This document shows, piece after piece, positions 52,066 to 59,357 of a stretch of 64,000 nt of DNA. A model generated the notes under the pieces. It saw only the letters and a program-made list of their open reading frames with translations. It was not told the origin of the DNA and did no database searches. A program made the translations under genes and the position numbers. How positions within the stretch are numbered: the stretch's first letter is position 1; each line of letters starts with the position of its first letter. Source of the stretch: Streptomyces spinoverrucosus (GTDB taxonomy: Bacteria; Actinomycetota; Actinomycetes; Streptomycetales; Streptomycetaceae); contig NZ_BJND01000041.1 of the NCBI RefSeq assembly GCF_006539505.1, positions 1-64,000 of the forward strand, read 5' to 3'.

Positions 52066-52098
52066 CGAAGCCCCGGGGTCCCTCACCCCGGGGCTTCG
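52066..52098 (-). terminator. Attenuator-like hairpin in the thrS leader
   Basis: CGAAGCCCCGGGG (52066-52078), a 7-nt loop and CCCCGGGGCTTCG (52086-52098) form a perfect 13-bp stem. It lies between the leader peptide stop (52114) and the thrS start (52018) on the minus strand, where an attenuator terminator belongs. Confidence 0.75.
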
Positions 52099-52113
52099 AC
52101 ATCAACTCAGCAG

Positions 52114-52170
52114 TCAGCGCGCCGGGACACTCTCCGGCGTCGTCGTGAGAGACGGACGGGCACGCTTCAT
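52114..52170 (-). CDS. Threonine-rich leader peptide upstream of thrS
   Basis: Minus-strand ATG 52170 opens an 18-residue frame, MKRARPSLTTTPESVPAR, with three consecutive ACG threonine codons, ending at TGA 52114, 15 nt before the 13-bp hairpin. TACCGT ends 6 nt upstream of the ATG and there is no Shine-Dalgarno sequence, so a leaderless transcript starting at the ATG is likely. This is the layout of a ribosome-mediated attenuator: stalling at Thr codons when charged Thr-tRNA is low would allow thrS transcription. Confidence 0.7.
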   Translation of the reverse strand: MKRARPSLTTTPESVPAR

Positions 52171-52255
52171 GAGGAGACGGTAACGCGGGGACGGACGCCG
52201 CCGCGAAGCATTTCTCGTCCCACCGGCCGACCCCGACCCCCGTAGGGTGACAGCC

Positions 52256-53211
52256 ATGCAGCTCCGGTACAGCTTCCGCCTGTACCCGGACATCGGTCAG
52301 CAGACTGCGTTGGCGAAGGCGTTCGGGTGCGCGCGTGTCGTGTTCAACGACGCGGTCCGCGCTCGTGAAGACGCCCGAAAGGCCGAGCAGCCGTTCCCGA
52401 CGGCCGGGCAGCTGTCCCGGAAGCTGATCACCGAGGCGAAGCGGATAGCCGAGCGGTCCTGGCTCAGCGAGGTCTCCGCGGTGGTGCTCCAGCAGTCCCT
52501 GCGGGACGCCGAGAAGGCGTACCGCAACTTCTTCGCCTCCCTCAAGGGCACGCGCAAGTGACCGAAGGTGGGAGCACCACGGTTCAAGTCCCGTAAGGAC
52601 ACGCGGCAGTCGATCCGGTTCCGCTACTTCGCCTCCTTTGTCCTCGACACCGACCCCGCCGCCGACGCGACCCGGATGCCGGAGACTGACCGCATCATCG
52701 GCATCGATCTCGGCCTCACCCACTTCGCGGTCCTCTCCGACGGCACGAAGATTGACTCCCCGCGCTTTTTGCGGCGCGCGGAGAAGAAGCTGAAGAAGGC
52801 CCAAAAGGAACTTTCCCGCAAGCAGAAGGGATCCAAGAACCGCGCCAAGGCATGTCTCAAGGTCGCCCGCGCCCACGCCGAAGTCGCTGACGCACGCCGT
52901 GAGTTCCACCACCAGCTCTCCACGAAGCTGATCTCCGCCGCACGAAGCTGGCCAGGTCCGTGCACGACGCCGGATGGTCATCGTTCATCAGCATGCTGGA
53001 GTACAAAGCGGAACGGTACGGCCGCACCCTGGTCAAGATCGGCCGGTTCACACCGACCTCCCAGACCTGCTCCACCTGCGGCGTCAACGTGAAGACGGCC
53101 GCCGGACTGGCGGTATCGGCCTGCGGAGCGCCGGTAAGACCAGGACCAATCCCGGCACAGCGCGAAGAAACAGGAAGCGACGGATTCCCGACCGAACCCC
53201 GTGCCGCGTAG
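52256..53211 (+). pseudogene. tnpB: Decayed TnpB (IS200/IS605-group OrfB)
   Basis: The N-terminal part from ATG 52256 (MQLRYSFRLYPDIGQQTALA) reads as TnpB, then has an in-frame TGA at 52559 directly before PKVGAPRFKSRKDTR. About 40 residues are missing between SIRF and RYFASFV. The RuvC start is kept (IIGIDLGLTHFAVLSDG), but a further deletion with frameshift near 52945 removes the catalytic Glu region. It rejoins as HDAGWSSFISMLEYKAERYG and the zinc-finger half CSTCG, whose second CxxC is lost. It cannot encode an active guide nuclease. Confidence 0.85.
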
Positions 53212-53241
53212 CGGTACAGCAACGATCGAGAAAGCCAGAAT

Positions 53242-53261
53242 CCTCAGGCTTCAGCCCGAGG
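53242..53261 (+). other. IS200/IS605-type right-end hairpin
   Basis: CCTCAGGCTTCAGCCCGAGG folds as CCTC/GAGG and GGC/GCC arms around a TTCA loop. It sits 30 bp after the TnpB remnant and just before GTGCAAGTCAA, matching the usual subterminal hairpin at the right end of tnpB elements (also the 3' end of their guide RNA). Confidence 0.6.
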
Positions 53262-53272
53262 TGCAAGTCAAT

Positions 53273-53633
53273 TTCCTGTATCGAGTGGGCCGTCTGGCCT
53301 TCCGGCGACGCTCGTACGTCGCCCTGGTCCGGGCGGCTGTCAGCGCTTCCCCGGCGCCTCGGCGGACGGCGCGACCGCGCGGGTCGTCTTCGTCGCGCCG
53401 GGCGGCGAGACGGTGACCGCCGCCGACAACAAGCGGGCGATCGAGGAGACCGTGGCCGAGCTTGTCGACGGCTCGCAGGTCGCGAGTGCCGTCGACCCGT
53501 TCCAGGCGCGGGCGGTCAGCCAGGACGGTACGACGGCGTACGCGACCGTCACCTACAAGGTCGCGGCGAACGACCTCACCGACGCCGGCAAGACACGGTT
53601 GGAGCAGGCCATCGACGAGGCCCGGGACCCCGC
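53273..53633 (+). pseudogene. MMPL-family transporter remnant
   Basis: The tnpB element is followed at once by FLYRVGRLAFRRRSYVALV (from 53273), the usual MMPL start. After a frameshift and loss of the first membrane helix comes QRFPGASADGATARVVFVAP (from 53341) and IEETVAELVDGSQVASAVDP, AYATVTYKVAANDLTDAG, ending at ARD near 53633. This is the first periplasmic domain of an MMPL lipid/drug exporter, and the remaining roughly 600 residues are gone. The gap to the lipoprotein gene at 53746 shows nothing further. Confidence 0.7.
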
Positions 53634-53745
53634 TCACCCATACGGCCCAGCCCCCTGCCCCGTACGGCCCGGCGTGCTGGTGAGTCGGCGGTTGGGGTGG
53701 TCTCGTTGATCCACCCACGTCGGAAAGTCCCCTGGAGGCACCCCG

Positions 53746-54540
53746 ATGACCCCGCGTCTGTCCGCCCGCTTCTTCGTCGTCTCCCTGTTGTCGGCGGCCG
53801 GGTTGATCGCCGTCGGTGCCTGCTCGGGGCTCGCCTCCGATGTCGCGCGGTACGCGAACTCCCCCGAGTTCTCCTCCGGCACACCCGACGGCGTCTCCAC
53901 GCCCCCCAAGACACCGCCCGCCCTCACCGACGACCAGGCCCGGGCCGCGCTCATCACCGAGGCCGATCTCGGGGACCCGTGGGCGCCGACCCAGGGCGTC
54001 GCGACCTGGCGGGACGGGTTCCTCAAGGCGTCCGCGCCGCGCGAGATGCCCGACTGTCAGCGGTTGCTCGACGCCCTCTACAGCGACGAGCTCCTCGGGG
54101 CTCCGGCCCGCGCCGTCATCGGGCTCGACGACGGGTACGCCGACGCCCAGCTCCGCTACCAGGTGTCCTCGCAGCGGCCCACGGACGTCGATCGGACGCT
54201 CGTCTGGATGCGGACCCTGCCGCAGAAGTGCCGCCAGTTCACGGCGACCACCGCGCGCGGGGCCGTACAGGGCGTGCAGGTCGTCGACTCCCCGCTGCCC
54301 GAGGTCGGCGATGCGCGGCAGGGGCTGCGGGTCCTGGTCACCCGTGACGACGACGGTCCGGGCGAGGGTGAGCCCGTCACCCTCACCCTCGACGTCGCCG
54401 CCGTCCGGGTCGGCGAGGACGCGTTCACCGTCACCAACGGCGGGCTCGGCGACGTTTACCCCGAGTTCACCCAGGCCGCGGCCGAGCTGGGCGCCAAGCG
54501 GCTGGCGGAGGTGCGTAAGCAAGGGCGGGTGACGGTGTAA
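53746..54540 (+). CDS. Lipoprotein, sensor-domain-like
   Basis: This 264-residue protein starts at ATG 53746 with GGAGG. The signal RFFVVSLLSAAGLIAVGAC has a clean lipobox (VGAC, Cys26). The mature part (ALTDDQARAALITEADLGDP, then MPDCQRLLDALYS and EKGVQ-like strands to ELGAKRLAEVRK) resembles the extracytoplasmic sensor domain of mycobacterial PknH and stand-alone actinobacterial lipoproteins, with a Cys pair (Cys105/Cys163 region) that could bond. The ligand is unknown. It is probably surface-exposed. Confidence 0.8.
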   Translation: MTPRLSARFFVVSLLSAAGLIAVGACSGLASDVARYANSPEFSSGTPDGVSTPPKTPPALTDDQARAALITEADLGDPWAPTQGVATWRDGFLKASAPREMPDCQRLLDALYSDELLGAPARAVIGLDDGYADAQLRYQVSSQRPTDVDRTLVWMRTLPQKCRQFTATTARGAVQGVQVVDSPLPEVGDARQGLRVLVTRDDDGPGEGEPVTLTLDVAAVRVGEDAFTVTNGGLGDVYPEFTQAAAELGAKRLAEVRKQGRVTV

Positions 54541-54568
54541 ATCCACCCCACCGGCCCAACCTGTCCCG

Positions 54569-55297
54569 CTAGTCCCGCTCGAATCGCTCCCTGTGCGCCA
54601 CCACGTCATGCGCCACGTCGAGCACCGTCAGCCCCCGCGCGAACGCATGCCCCCGCAACCGCGCCAGCGCCTCGTCCGAGCCCACGCCCAGCTGGGCCAT
54701 GACCATGCCGATGGCCTGGTAGACCTCGTCGTGCTCGGTGGCGAGGTCGCTGAGCCAGAGGCCGTCCGATGACCGACCGCCGTTCTCCTCGCCGGTGGGC
54801 AGGGCCATCAGGGCGACCGTCATGACCCCGGCCACAAGGTACGCGGTGCGCAGGTCGCGGGGACTGAGCAGGCCGGGTACGTCGCGGTAGAGGTCCAGCG
54901 TGCCCAGGCACCCGGCGTCGTCGCCGAGTGGCAGCGCGCACACGGCCCGTACCCCGAGTGCCGTCGCCTGCTGGGCGAAGACCGGCCAGCGGTCGGCGTC
55001 CCGGCCGCCCGCGAGGTCGGACGCGATCACGGGCGAGCCGGTGCGCGCGGCGTGCAGGCACGGGCCGTCACCCAGGGTGGCCTGGACCTCCATCAGGTAC
55101 GCCGCCCGGTCGTCGCTCGCGCTCAGCGGTACGGGCATGCCCTCGTGGCACAGCGACACGCTCGCCCGCGCCACCGGCAGCAGCCGGACGGCGACGTGGC
55201 ACAGCCTGCGCGGTATCTCACCGGGCTCGGCGTCCCGCACCCCGTCGGCGATCGCCTCGGCAGCCCGCGCCCGTTCCGGTTCGTCCCTGGGCCGCAC
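54569..55297 (-). CDS. GAF-ANTAR regulatory protein
   Basis: This 242-residue protein is read from GTG 55297 with AGGAGGGAG upstream. Residues about 25-165 are a GAF domain (LCHVAVRLLPVARASVSLCH ... VFAQQATALGVRAVCALPLG ... LYRDVPGLLSPRDLR). Residues about 180-240 are ANTAR (LATEHDEVYQAIGMVMAQLG, SDEALARLRGHAFARGL, VAHDVVA), an RNA-binding antitermination domain. It likely binds a small ligand or redox signal through GAF and acts on nascent transcripts. No partner is visible. It follows the small secreted-peptide ORF on the same strand. Confidence 0.9.
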   Translation of the reverse strand: MRPRDEPERARAAEAIADGVRDAEPGEIPRRLCHVAVRLLPVARASVSLCHEGMPVPLSASDDRAAYLMEVQATLGDGPCLHAARTGSPVIASDLAGGRDADRWPVFAQQATALGVRAVCALPLGDDAGCLGTLDLYRDVPGLLSPRDLRTAYLVAGVMTVALMALPTGEENGGRSSDGLWLSDLATEHDEVYQAIGMVMAQLGVGSDEALARLRGHAFARGLTVLDVAHDVVAHRERFERD

Positions 55298-55460
55298 GGT
55301 GACTCCCTCCTCCGACGACCGCCTCGGACGACGTGGGCCGGCGTCACACACCGCGGAACCACACACCGCGGCACCACACCCACGACCCGCCCGGAAACGA
55401 GGCCCGACTACCCGTACCCGGCCACCCCAAACCGCGCCCCGGGCAGCTCACCGACCTCCG

Positions 55461-55634
55461 CTACCGGCCCTGGCCGGGCACCCCCTGCACCGACGTCTGC
55501 ACCGGCTCCGTCGCCCGCGCCGGTCCCGCGTTCGCCGCCGTGATCAGGGCCGCGGCCGCGACGATCGCCGCGGCGAACGCTCGGGCGTAGCGGGCGGAAG
55601 GGCGTCCGTGGGGAGCGGATGTGGGTCCGGGCAC
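55461..55634 (-). CDS. Small secreted peptide, candidate signal for the divergent XRE-TPR regulator
   Basis: This is a 57-residue frame from GTG 55634 (GCGAGG 5 nt upstream) to TAG 55461. It has a basic start (HGRPSARYARAF), a hydrophobic Ala-rich segment (AAAIVAAAALITAANAG) with an AxA cleavage site (ARA), and a short hydrophilic C-terminus TEPVQTSVQGVPGQGR. This is the form of a Sec-exported peptide pheromone precursor. It is divergent from the XRE-TPR gene at 55827, like RRNPP pairs. The 163 bp between it and the GAF-ANTAR gene is non-coding. No homologue is claimed. Confidence 0.6.
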   Translation of the reverse strand: MPGPTSAPHGRPSARYARAFAAAIVAAAALITAANAGPARATEPVQTSVQGVPGQGR

Positions 55635-55826
55635 GGCAACCTCGCAACGACAGTGGGGGGTTAAGCAGCCTTAATTTCGTTCCTAACCTAGGGGTCAGGA
55701 GGTCCAACGGGAAGAGGTCCCCGGGGAGTTGGCCAATCCGCCCGGGCGGCGGGCGGCGTCGGCCGACCCGCCGCCAACAGCGCGTCTTCCTGTGCAACTC
55801 CCCTCAACATAACTCCACTTACTGGC
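55635..55826. promoter_or_regulatory. Divergent promoter region with two dyads
   Basis: This 192-bp gap is markedly AT-richer than its surroundings. TTAAG-CAGC-CTTAA (55661-55674) lies 27-40 nt upstream of the peptide start, and CCTA-ACC-TAGG (55682-55692) follows. A CATAACT -10-like word lies about 15 nt before the XRE-TPR start. Both dyads are candidate operators for the XRE regulator. Confidence 0.5.
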
Positions 55827-57182
55827 ATGATTAAGCGCATGGCGAAGCGGGACGACCCGGAGACCATCGGGCGCAGAGTGCAGCAGCTGCGGCACGAACG
55901 CGGCCTCACCCAGCGGCAGTTGGCCGAACCGGCCTACACCCCCGCCTACATCTCCACCCTGGAGGCCGGGCGCGTCCGCCCCTCCGACGATGCGCTGCGC
56001 CACCTCGCCGACCGCCTCGGCGTCGCCTTCGACGAGCTGGCCACCGGCCGCCCCGCCCGCCTCGCCACCGACCTGAGGCTCCAGCTGACCGAGGCCCAGC
56101 GCACCCTGGCCACCGGGGAAGCGGAGGAAGCGCGGGAGCAGTACGCCGCCCTGCTCGCGCAGGCGGAGACGCACGGCCTGGTGGAGGAGCAGGCCACCGC
56201 GCTGCTCGGGCTCGGCGAGTGCGCGCTGGACACCGGCGACCTGACCGCCGCCCGGCAGCACTTCGAGCGCGCCGAGCGGACCCTCGACGACGCGCCCCTC
56301 CCGGCCCGCGTCCCCGCACTGCGCGGCCGCGCCGTCGCCCACTACCTCGCCGGTGAACTCCGGTACGCCGTCTACCTCCTGGAGTCCACCCTCGACGAGC
56401 TCAACCGGGGCGGACTGCACGACCCGGACGCCCTGCTGCTCCTCTACGCCGCCGCCATAGGCCCCTACATGGACATGGGCGCCCACGCCCGCGCCGCCCA
56501 GGCCGCCGAGTTCGCGCTCGCCCTCGCGCCGCAGGCCGGGGACCCCGCCCTGGTCGCCCGGATGCACCGGCAGGTCGCCCGCACCCTGGTCGCCGAGGGC
56601 CGCCTCGCCGAGGCCGACGCCTCGCTGGCCAAGGCCGCCGAGATGTACCGCCAGCTCCAGATCCGTACCGAGCTCGCCAACTGCCACTGGATGCGCGGCT
56701 ACGTCTACGCCCAGAACGGCGACCTGGAGCGCGCCGAGACCGAACTGCGCGCCGCCCAGGACATGCTCTCCGCCAAGCGCGCCGCCCTCTACAGCAGCCA
56801 GGTCGCCGTCGAGCTCGCCGACGTACTGCACCGGCGCGGCAAGTCCGAGGAGGCCGCCGCCCTCCTGAACGACGTGCTCGGCGACCTCTCCTCCGAGCGC
56901 GGCGCCGTGCACGCCGCCGCCGCACATCGCCTCCTCGGCCGGATCGCCGAGGACGCGCGCGACACGGAGTCGGCCGAGGAGCACTACGTCCGCGCCCTCA
57001 GCCTGCTGGAACGCGCGGGCGCCGCCGGTGACCTGGCCGACCTCTGCCGCCTGCTCGGCGATCTGCTGCGCCGCACCGGCCGGGTGGAGGCCGCGCTGGA
57101 CGCGTACCGGACGGGCCTGGGCCACCGTACGGCCCCCGGCACCACCACCCTCGGTCCCGCACCCGCACAGCCTCCTCTGTGA
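55827..57182 (+). CDS. XRE-family regulator with TPR domain (RRNPP-like)
   Basis: This 451-residue protein starts at ATG 55827 (MIKRMAKRDD; ATG 55839 possible). No Shine-Dalgarno sequence is seen. Residues about 10-75 are an XRE helix-turn-helix (IGRRVQQLRHERGLTQRQLA, PAYISTLEAGRVRPSDDALR). Residues about 85-430 are about nine TPR units (EAREQYAALLAQAETHGLVE, LGECALDTGDLTAARQHFER, LADVLHRRGKSEEAAALLND, LLGDLLRRTGRVEAALDAYR). HTH-TPR proteins of the RRNPP group bind imported peptides. A small secreted peptide is encoded divergently 192 bp away. Confidence 0.88.
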   Translation: MIKRMAKRDDPETIGRRVQQLRHERGLTQRQLAEPAYTPAYISTLEAGRVRPSDDALRHLADRLGVAFDELATGRPARLATDLRLQLTEAQRTLATGEAEEAREQYAALLAQAETHGLVEEQATALLGLGECALDTGDLTAARQHFERAERTLDDAPLPARVPALRGRAVAHYLAGELRYAVYLLESTLDELNRGGLHDPDALLLLYAAAIGPYMDMGAHARAAQAAEFALALAPQAGDPALVARMHRQVARTLVAEGRLAEADASLAKAAEMYRQLQIRTELANCHWMRGYVYAQNGDLERAETELRAAQDMLSAKRAALYSSQVAVELADVLHRRGKSEEAAALLNDVLGDLSSERGAVHAAAAHRLLGRIAEDARDTESAEEHYVRALSLLERAGAAGDLADLCRLLGDLLRRTGRVEAALDAYRTGLGHRTAPGTTTLGPAPAQPPL

Positions 57183-57199
57183 CAACGCCAACGGAAGCA

Positions 57200-57961
57200 T
57201 CAACGAACGGTTCTGTGGTGGAAGGCTCCGTCGGTGAGGACGGGCACGACCACGCTTGCGTCGAGCTCGGTGGCGATGGCCACGTCGTCGGCGAACCCGC
57301 TCCGGGCCAGTTCAATGCCCGAGGAACAGGTGGCCACTGCACTCCTGACATCGGCGGTATGCGTGAAGCAAGCCCGTGCGGCAGCTGCCTCGCAGGACAG
57401 CGGGCCAACACCTCGCGAGTCCAGTTCGGCGATGATCGCGCCCGCGCCCAGCAAGTCCTCCAGCGCAGGTCGCAGGCTTCCGTCCGGCCACCGCTCACCA
57501 GCGGCGATCACCACGACGGGACGTTCCACGGTCCCGTAGCCGTGCCGGGCCAGCCATCGTCCGACAGCGGTGGCGTTGCGCAGACAGCCTGCCACCACCG
57601 TCGAATCGCCTGCCGCGGCGGCGATGGCGGATCCGTTGGGTGAGGGCAGCACGAGTCGGGGGGTGAACGGGGCTTGCCGGAGCGCCGCCGGTGACAGCGA
57701 CCACGGTGAGGCAGGGGTGGCGGCTCGCCGCCCCACGGCCAGTGCCGCCGTCTTGTTCCGGGCGAACACGGCCGCTGTCTCATCGCGCCAGGCATAGGGA
57801 AAGACCTGGGTTCCCGCCTCGACGGCGACGGTCACCGATGTCGTGAACGACAGCACGTCGGCCACCACCAGGCAGGCGGCGTCCGACGCCAACTGCTGGG
57901 CACCGGTGGGACCCCATTCGAACCGGACGCCGTGCTCTTGCTGCAGGAACCAGTCGCTCAT
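57200..57961 (-). CDS. 2-phosphosulfolactate phosphatase-like (ComB family)
   Basis: This 253-residue protein is read from ATG 57961 (GTG 57979 possible; no clear ribosome site). The ComB family pattern is clear: CLVVADVLSFTTSVTVAVEA near residue 35, VFPYAWRDETAAVFAR, LVLPSPNGSAIAAAAGDSTV, CLRNATAVGRWLARHG and IAAGERWPDGSLRPALEDLL (acidic metal ligands). ComB removes phosphate from 2-phosphosulfolactate in coenzyme M-type synthesis, but many bacterial homologues act in unrelated contexts, so the substrate here is open. It converges on the XRE-TPR gene with a 17-bp gap. Confidence 0.85.
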   Translation of the reverse strand: MSDWFLQQEHGVRFEWGPTGAQQLASDAACLVVADVLSFTTSVTVAVEAGTQVFPYAWRDETAAVFARNKTAALAVGRRAATPASPWSLSPAALRQAPFTPRLVLPSPNGSAIAAAAGDSTVVAGCLRNATAVGRWLARHGYGTVERPVVVIAAGERWPDGSLRPALEDLLGAGAIIAELDSRGVGPLSCEAAAARACFTHTADVRSAVATCSSGIELARSGFADDVAIATELDASVVVPVLTDGAFHHRTVR

Positions 57962-57990
57962 GGCGGTCGAGTCTGGCACCCCGGTACAGC

Positions 57991-58004
57991 TAGGACCTGT
58001 CCTA
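57991..58004. promoter_or_regulatory. TAGGAC-CT-GTCCTA dyad before the ComB-like gene
   Basis: This perfect 6-bp dyad (57991-57996 and 57999-58004) lies 30 nt upstream of the ComB-like start and overlaps the stop codon of the substrate-binding lipoprotein gene. It resembles the CTAGGxCCTGTC ends noted elsewhere. It could be an operator or an insertion footprint. Confidence 0.35.
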
Positions 58005-59357
58005 GTCGGGCAGCGCCCGCTTCAGCGCCGTGTCCAGCGCCTCCGCCAGTGCCGCGTCCCCCGGTGGGCGGTCGCTGAAGAGGGTGCCCAGCTGAGTGGT
58101 GAAGGTCTGGGTGAAGGCGCCGTACAGAGCGGTGCGCGGGCGGTGTACGGCGTCGCGCAGGGCCGGGAGGAGGATGCGGCGGGCGTAGGCGGGGCGGCCG
58201 GCGGTGTCGCGGGGCATGCGGTCGGTGCTCTCGCCGGACGGGGACGGTGCGGCGGCCGGGGCGGTGCAGCGGACGGCGTCGTCGGTGTACGCGGACGCGC
58301 GCGTCGCCGCGAACCCGGCGTCGAGCAGGCAGCGTTCGCTCTCCTTGCCGGTGAGGTATCTGATCAGCTCCAGGGCCTTCGCGGGGCGCGGCGAGGCCGC
58401 GGTCACCGCGAGGTTCTGCCCGCCGAGCACGGCCCGGCCGGGCAGCGGGGCGACGCCGAGCTGTTCCTCGGTGAGGCTCTGGTGCAGGGTGCGGTAGGCG
58501 TACGGCCAGTGCCGCAGGAATGCCGTGCGGCCGTCCGCGAAGTCGCCGAGGGTCGCGGCCTCGTCGGAGTGGACGGCGTCCTTCAGGAGGTACGGCGCCT
58601 GGGTGCGCCGGCGCAGCTCCGCTATGCCGTCGGTCAGCTCGTCGACGGTGGCGGCGTAGTGGCCGTCGGCGTCGGTGAGGGCGAGGTCGGGCACGGCCGA
58701 CGCGAACGCCTCGACCGCGTTGACCGTACGGCCCTCGTAGGCGGCGAGCTGGGTGGTCCAGCCCTTCTCGTAGCCGTCGGGCGGGTTCTCGTCGAGGGAG
58801 TCGGCCATGGCTTCCAGCTCGCGCCAGTCCAGGCCGCCGCTGAGGTCGGTGCGCTGCACGCCGCCGTCGCGGAGGTGGTCGCGCCGGTAGTAGAGGAGCC
58901 CGACGTCGCTGTTGAACGGCACCGCGTACACCCGGTCGTCCCAGCGGGCGGTGTCGGCGACGGACTCGATGACATCGGCGTCGAGCACCTCGTCGGGCAG
59001 CGGGCGGACCAGAGAAGCGGCGGCGAACTCGGGCACCCACGTCACGTCCAGGATGACGACGTCGTAGGCGGCGCTGCCGGACTGGAGGGCGCCGAGCAGC
59101 TGGCTGCGCTGTTCGTCGGCGCTGCCGGGGAGTTCGACCAGGCGGGCCCGGTAGCCGGTGCCGTCCTGCTCCTGCTGCCGGTTCCAGGCGTCGATGAGCT
59201 GCTGCCGGATGCCGTTCTTGCCGGTGACGTCCCGCCCACCGGCGACCACGATGTCACCGGGCACGTCGGCGGTGGGCGCGGCCCGCGTTCCGTCCCCGCC
59301 ACCGGTGCACCCGGCGAGCAGCAGCACAGCCAGCAGCACCGCGAGCCGTCGGATCAT
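58002..59357 (-). CDS. Extracellular solute-binding lipoprotein coupled to the caspase gene
   Basis: This 451-residue protein starts at ATG 59357, overlapping the caspase-fusion stop as ATGA. The lipobox is LLLAGC (MIRRLAVLLAVLLLAGC). The body is an ABC-type sugar-binding fold (DIVVAGGRDVTGKNGIRQQL, YDVVILDVTWVPEFAAASLV, VYAVPFNSDVGLLYYRRDHL, PLPGRAVLGGQNLAVTAASP, ALELIRYLTGKESERCLLDA). No permease or ATPase is encoded nearby, so transport is unlikely. Its coupling to a caspase gene whose product also has a substrate-binding domain suggests that it senses an extracellular ligand for that system. Confidence 0.9.
   Translation of the reverse strand: MIRRLAVLLAVLLLAGCTGGGDGTRAAPTADVPGDIVVAGGRDVTGKNGIRQQLIDAWNRQQEQDGTGYRARLVELPGSADEQRSQLLGALQSGSAAYDVVILDVTWVPEFAAASLVRPLPDEVLDADVIESVADTARWDDRVYAVPFNSDVGLLYYRRDHLRDGGVQRTDLSGGLDWRELEAMADSLDENPPDGYEKGWTTQLAAYEGRTVNAVEAFASAVPDLALTDADGHYAATVDELTDGIAELRRRTQAPYLLKDAVHSDEAATLGDFADGRTAFLRHWPYAYRTLHQSLTEEQLGVAPLPGRAVLGGQNLAVTAASPRPAKALELIRYLTGKESERCLLDAGFAATRASAYTDDAVRCTAPAAAPSPSGESTDRMPRDTAGRPAYARRILLPALRDAVHRPRTALYGAFTQTFTTQLGTLFSDRPPGDAALAEALDTALKRALPD

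Noticed and set aside
50519..52981. 820-residue minus frame containing thrS
   Set aside because: The part beyond 52018 is the leader region and the tnpB remnant in antisense, and the part before 50855 is out of frame after the suspected base loss.
55695..57203. Minus-strand 502-residue frame opposite the XRE-TPR gene
   Set aside because: The plus frame has an HTH and regular TPR units; the minus frame is a Gly/Val/Glu-rich complement.
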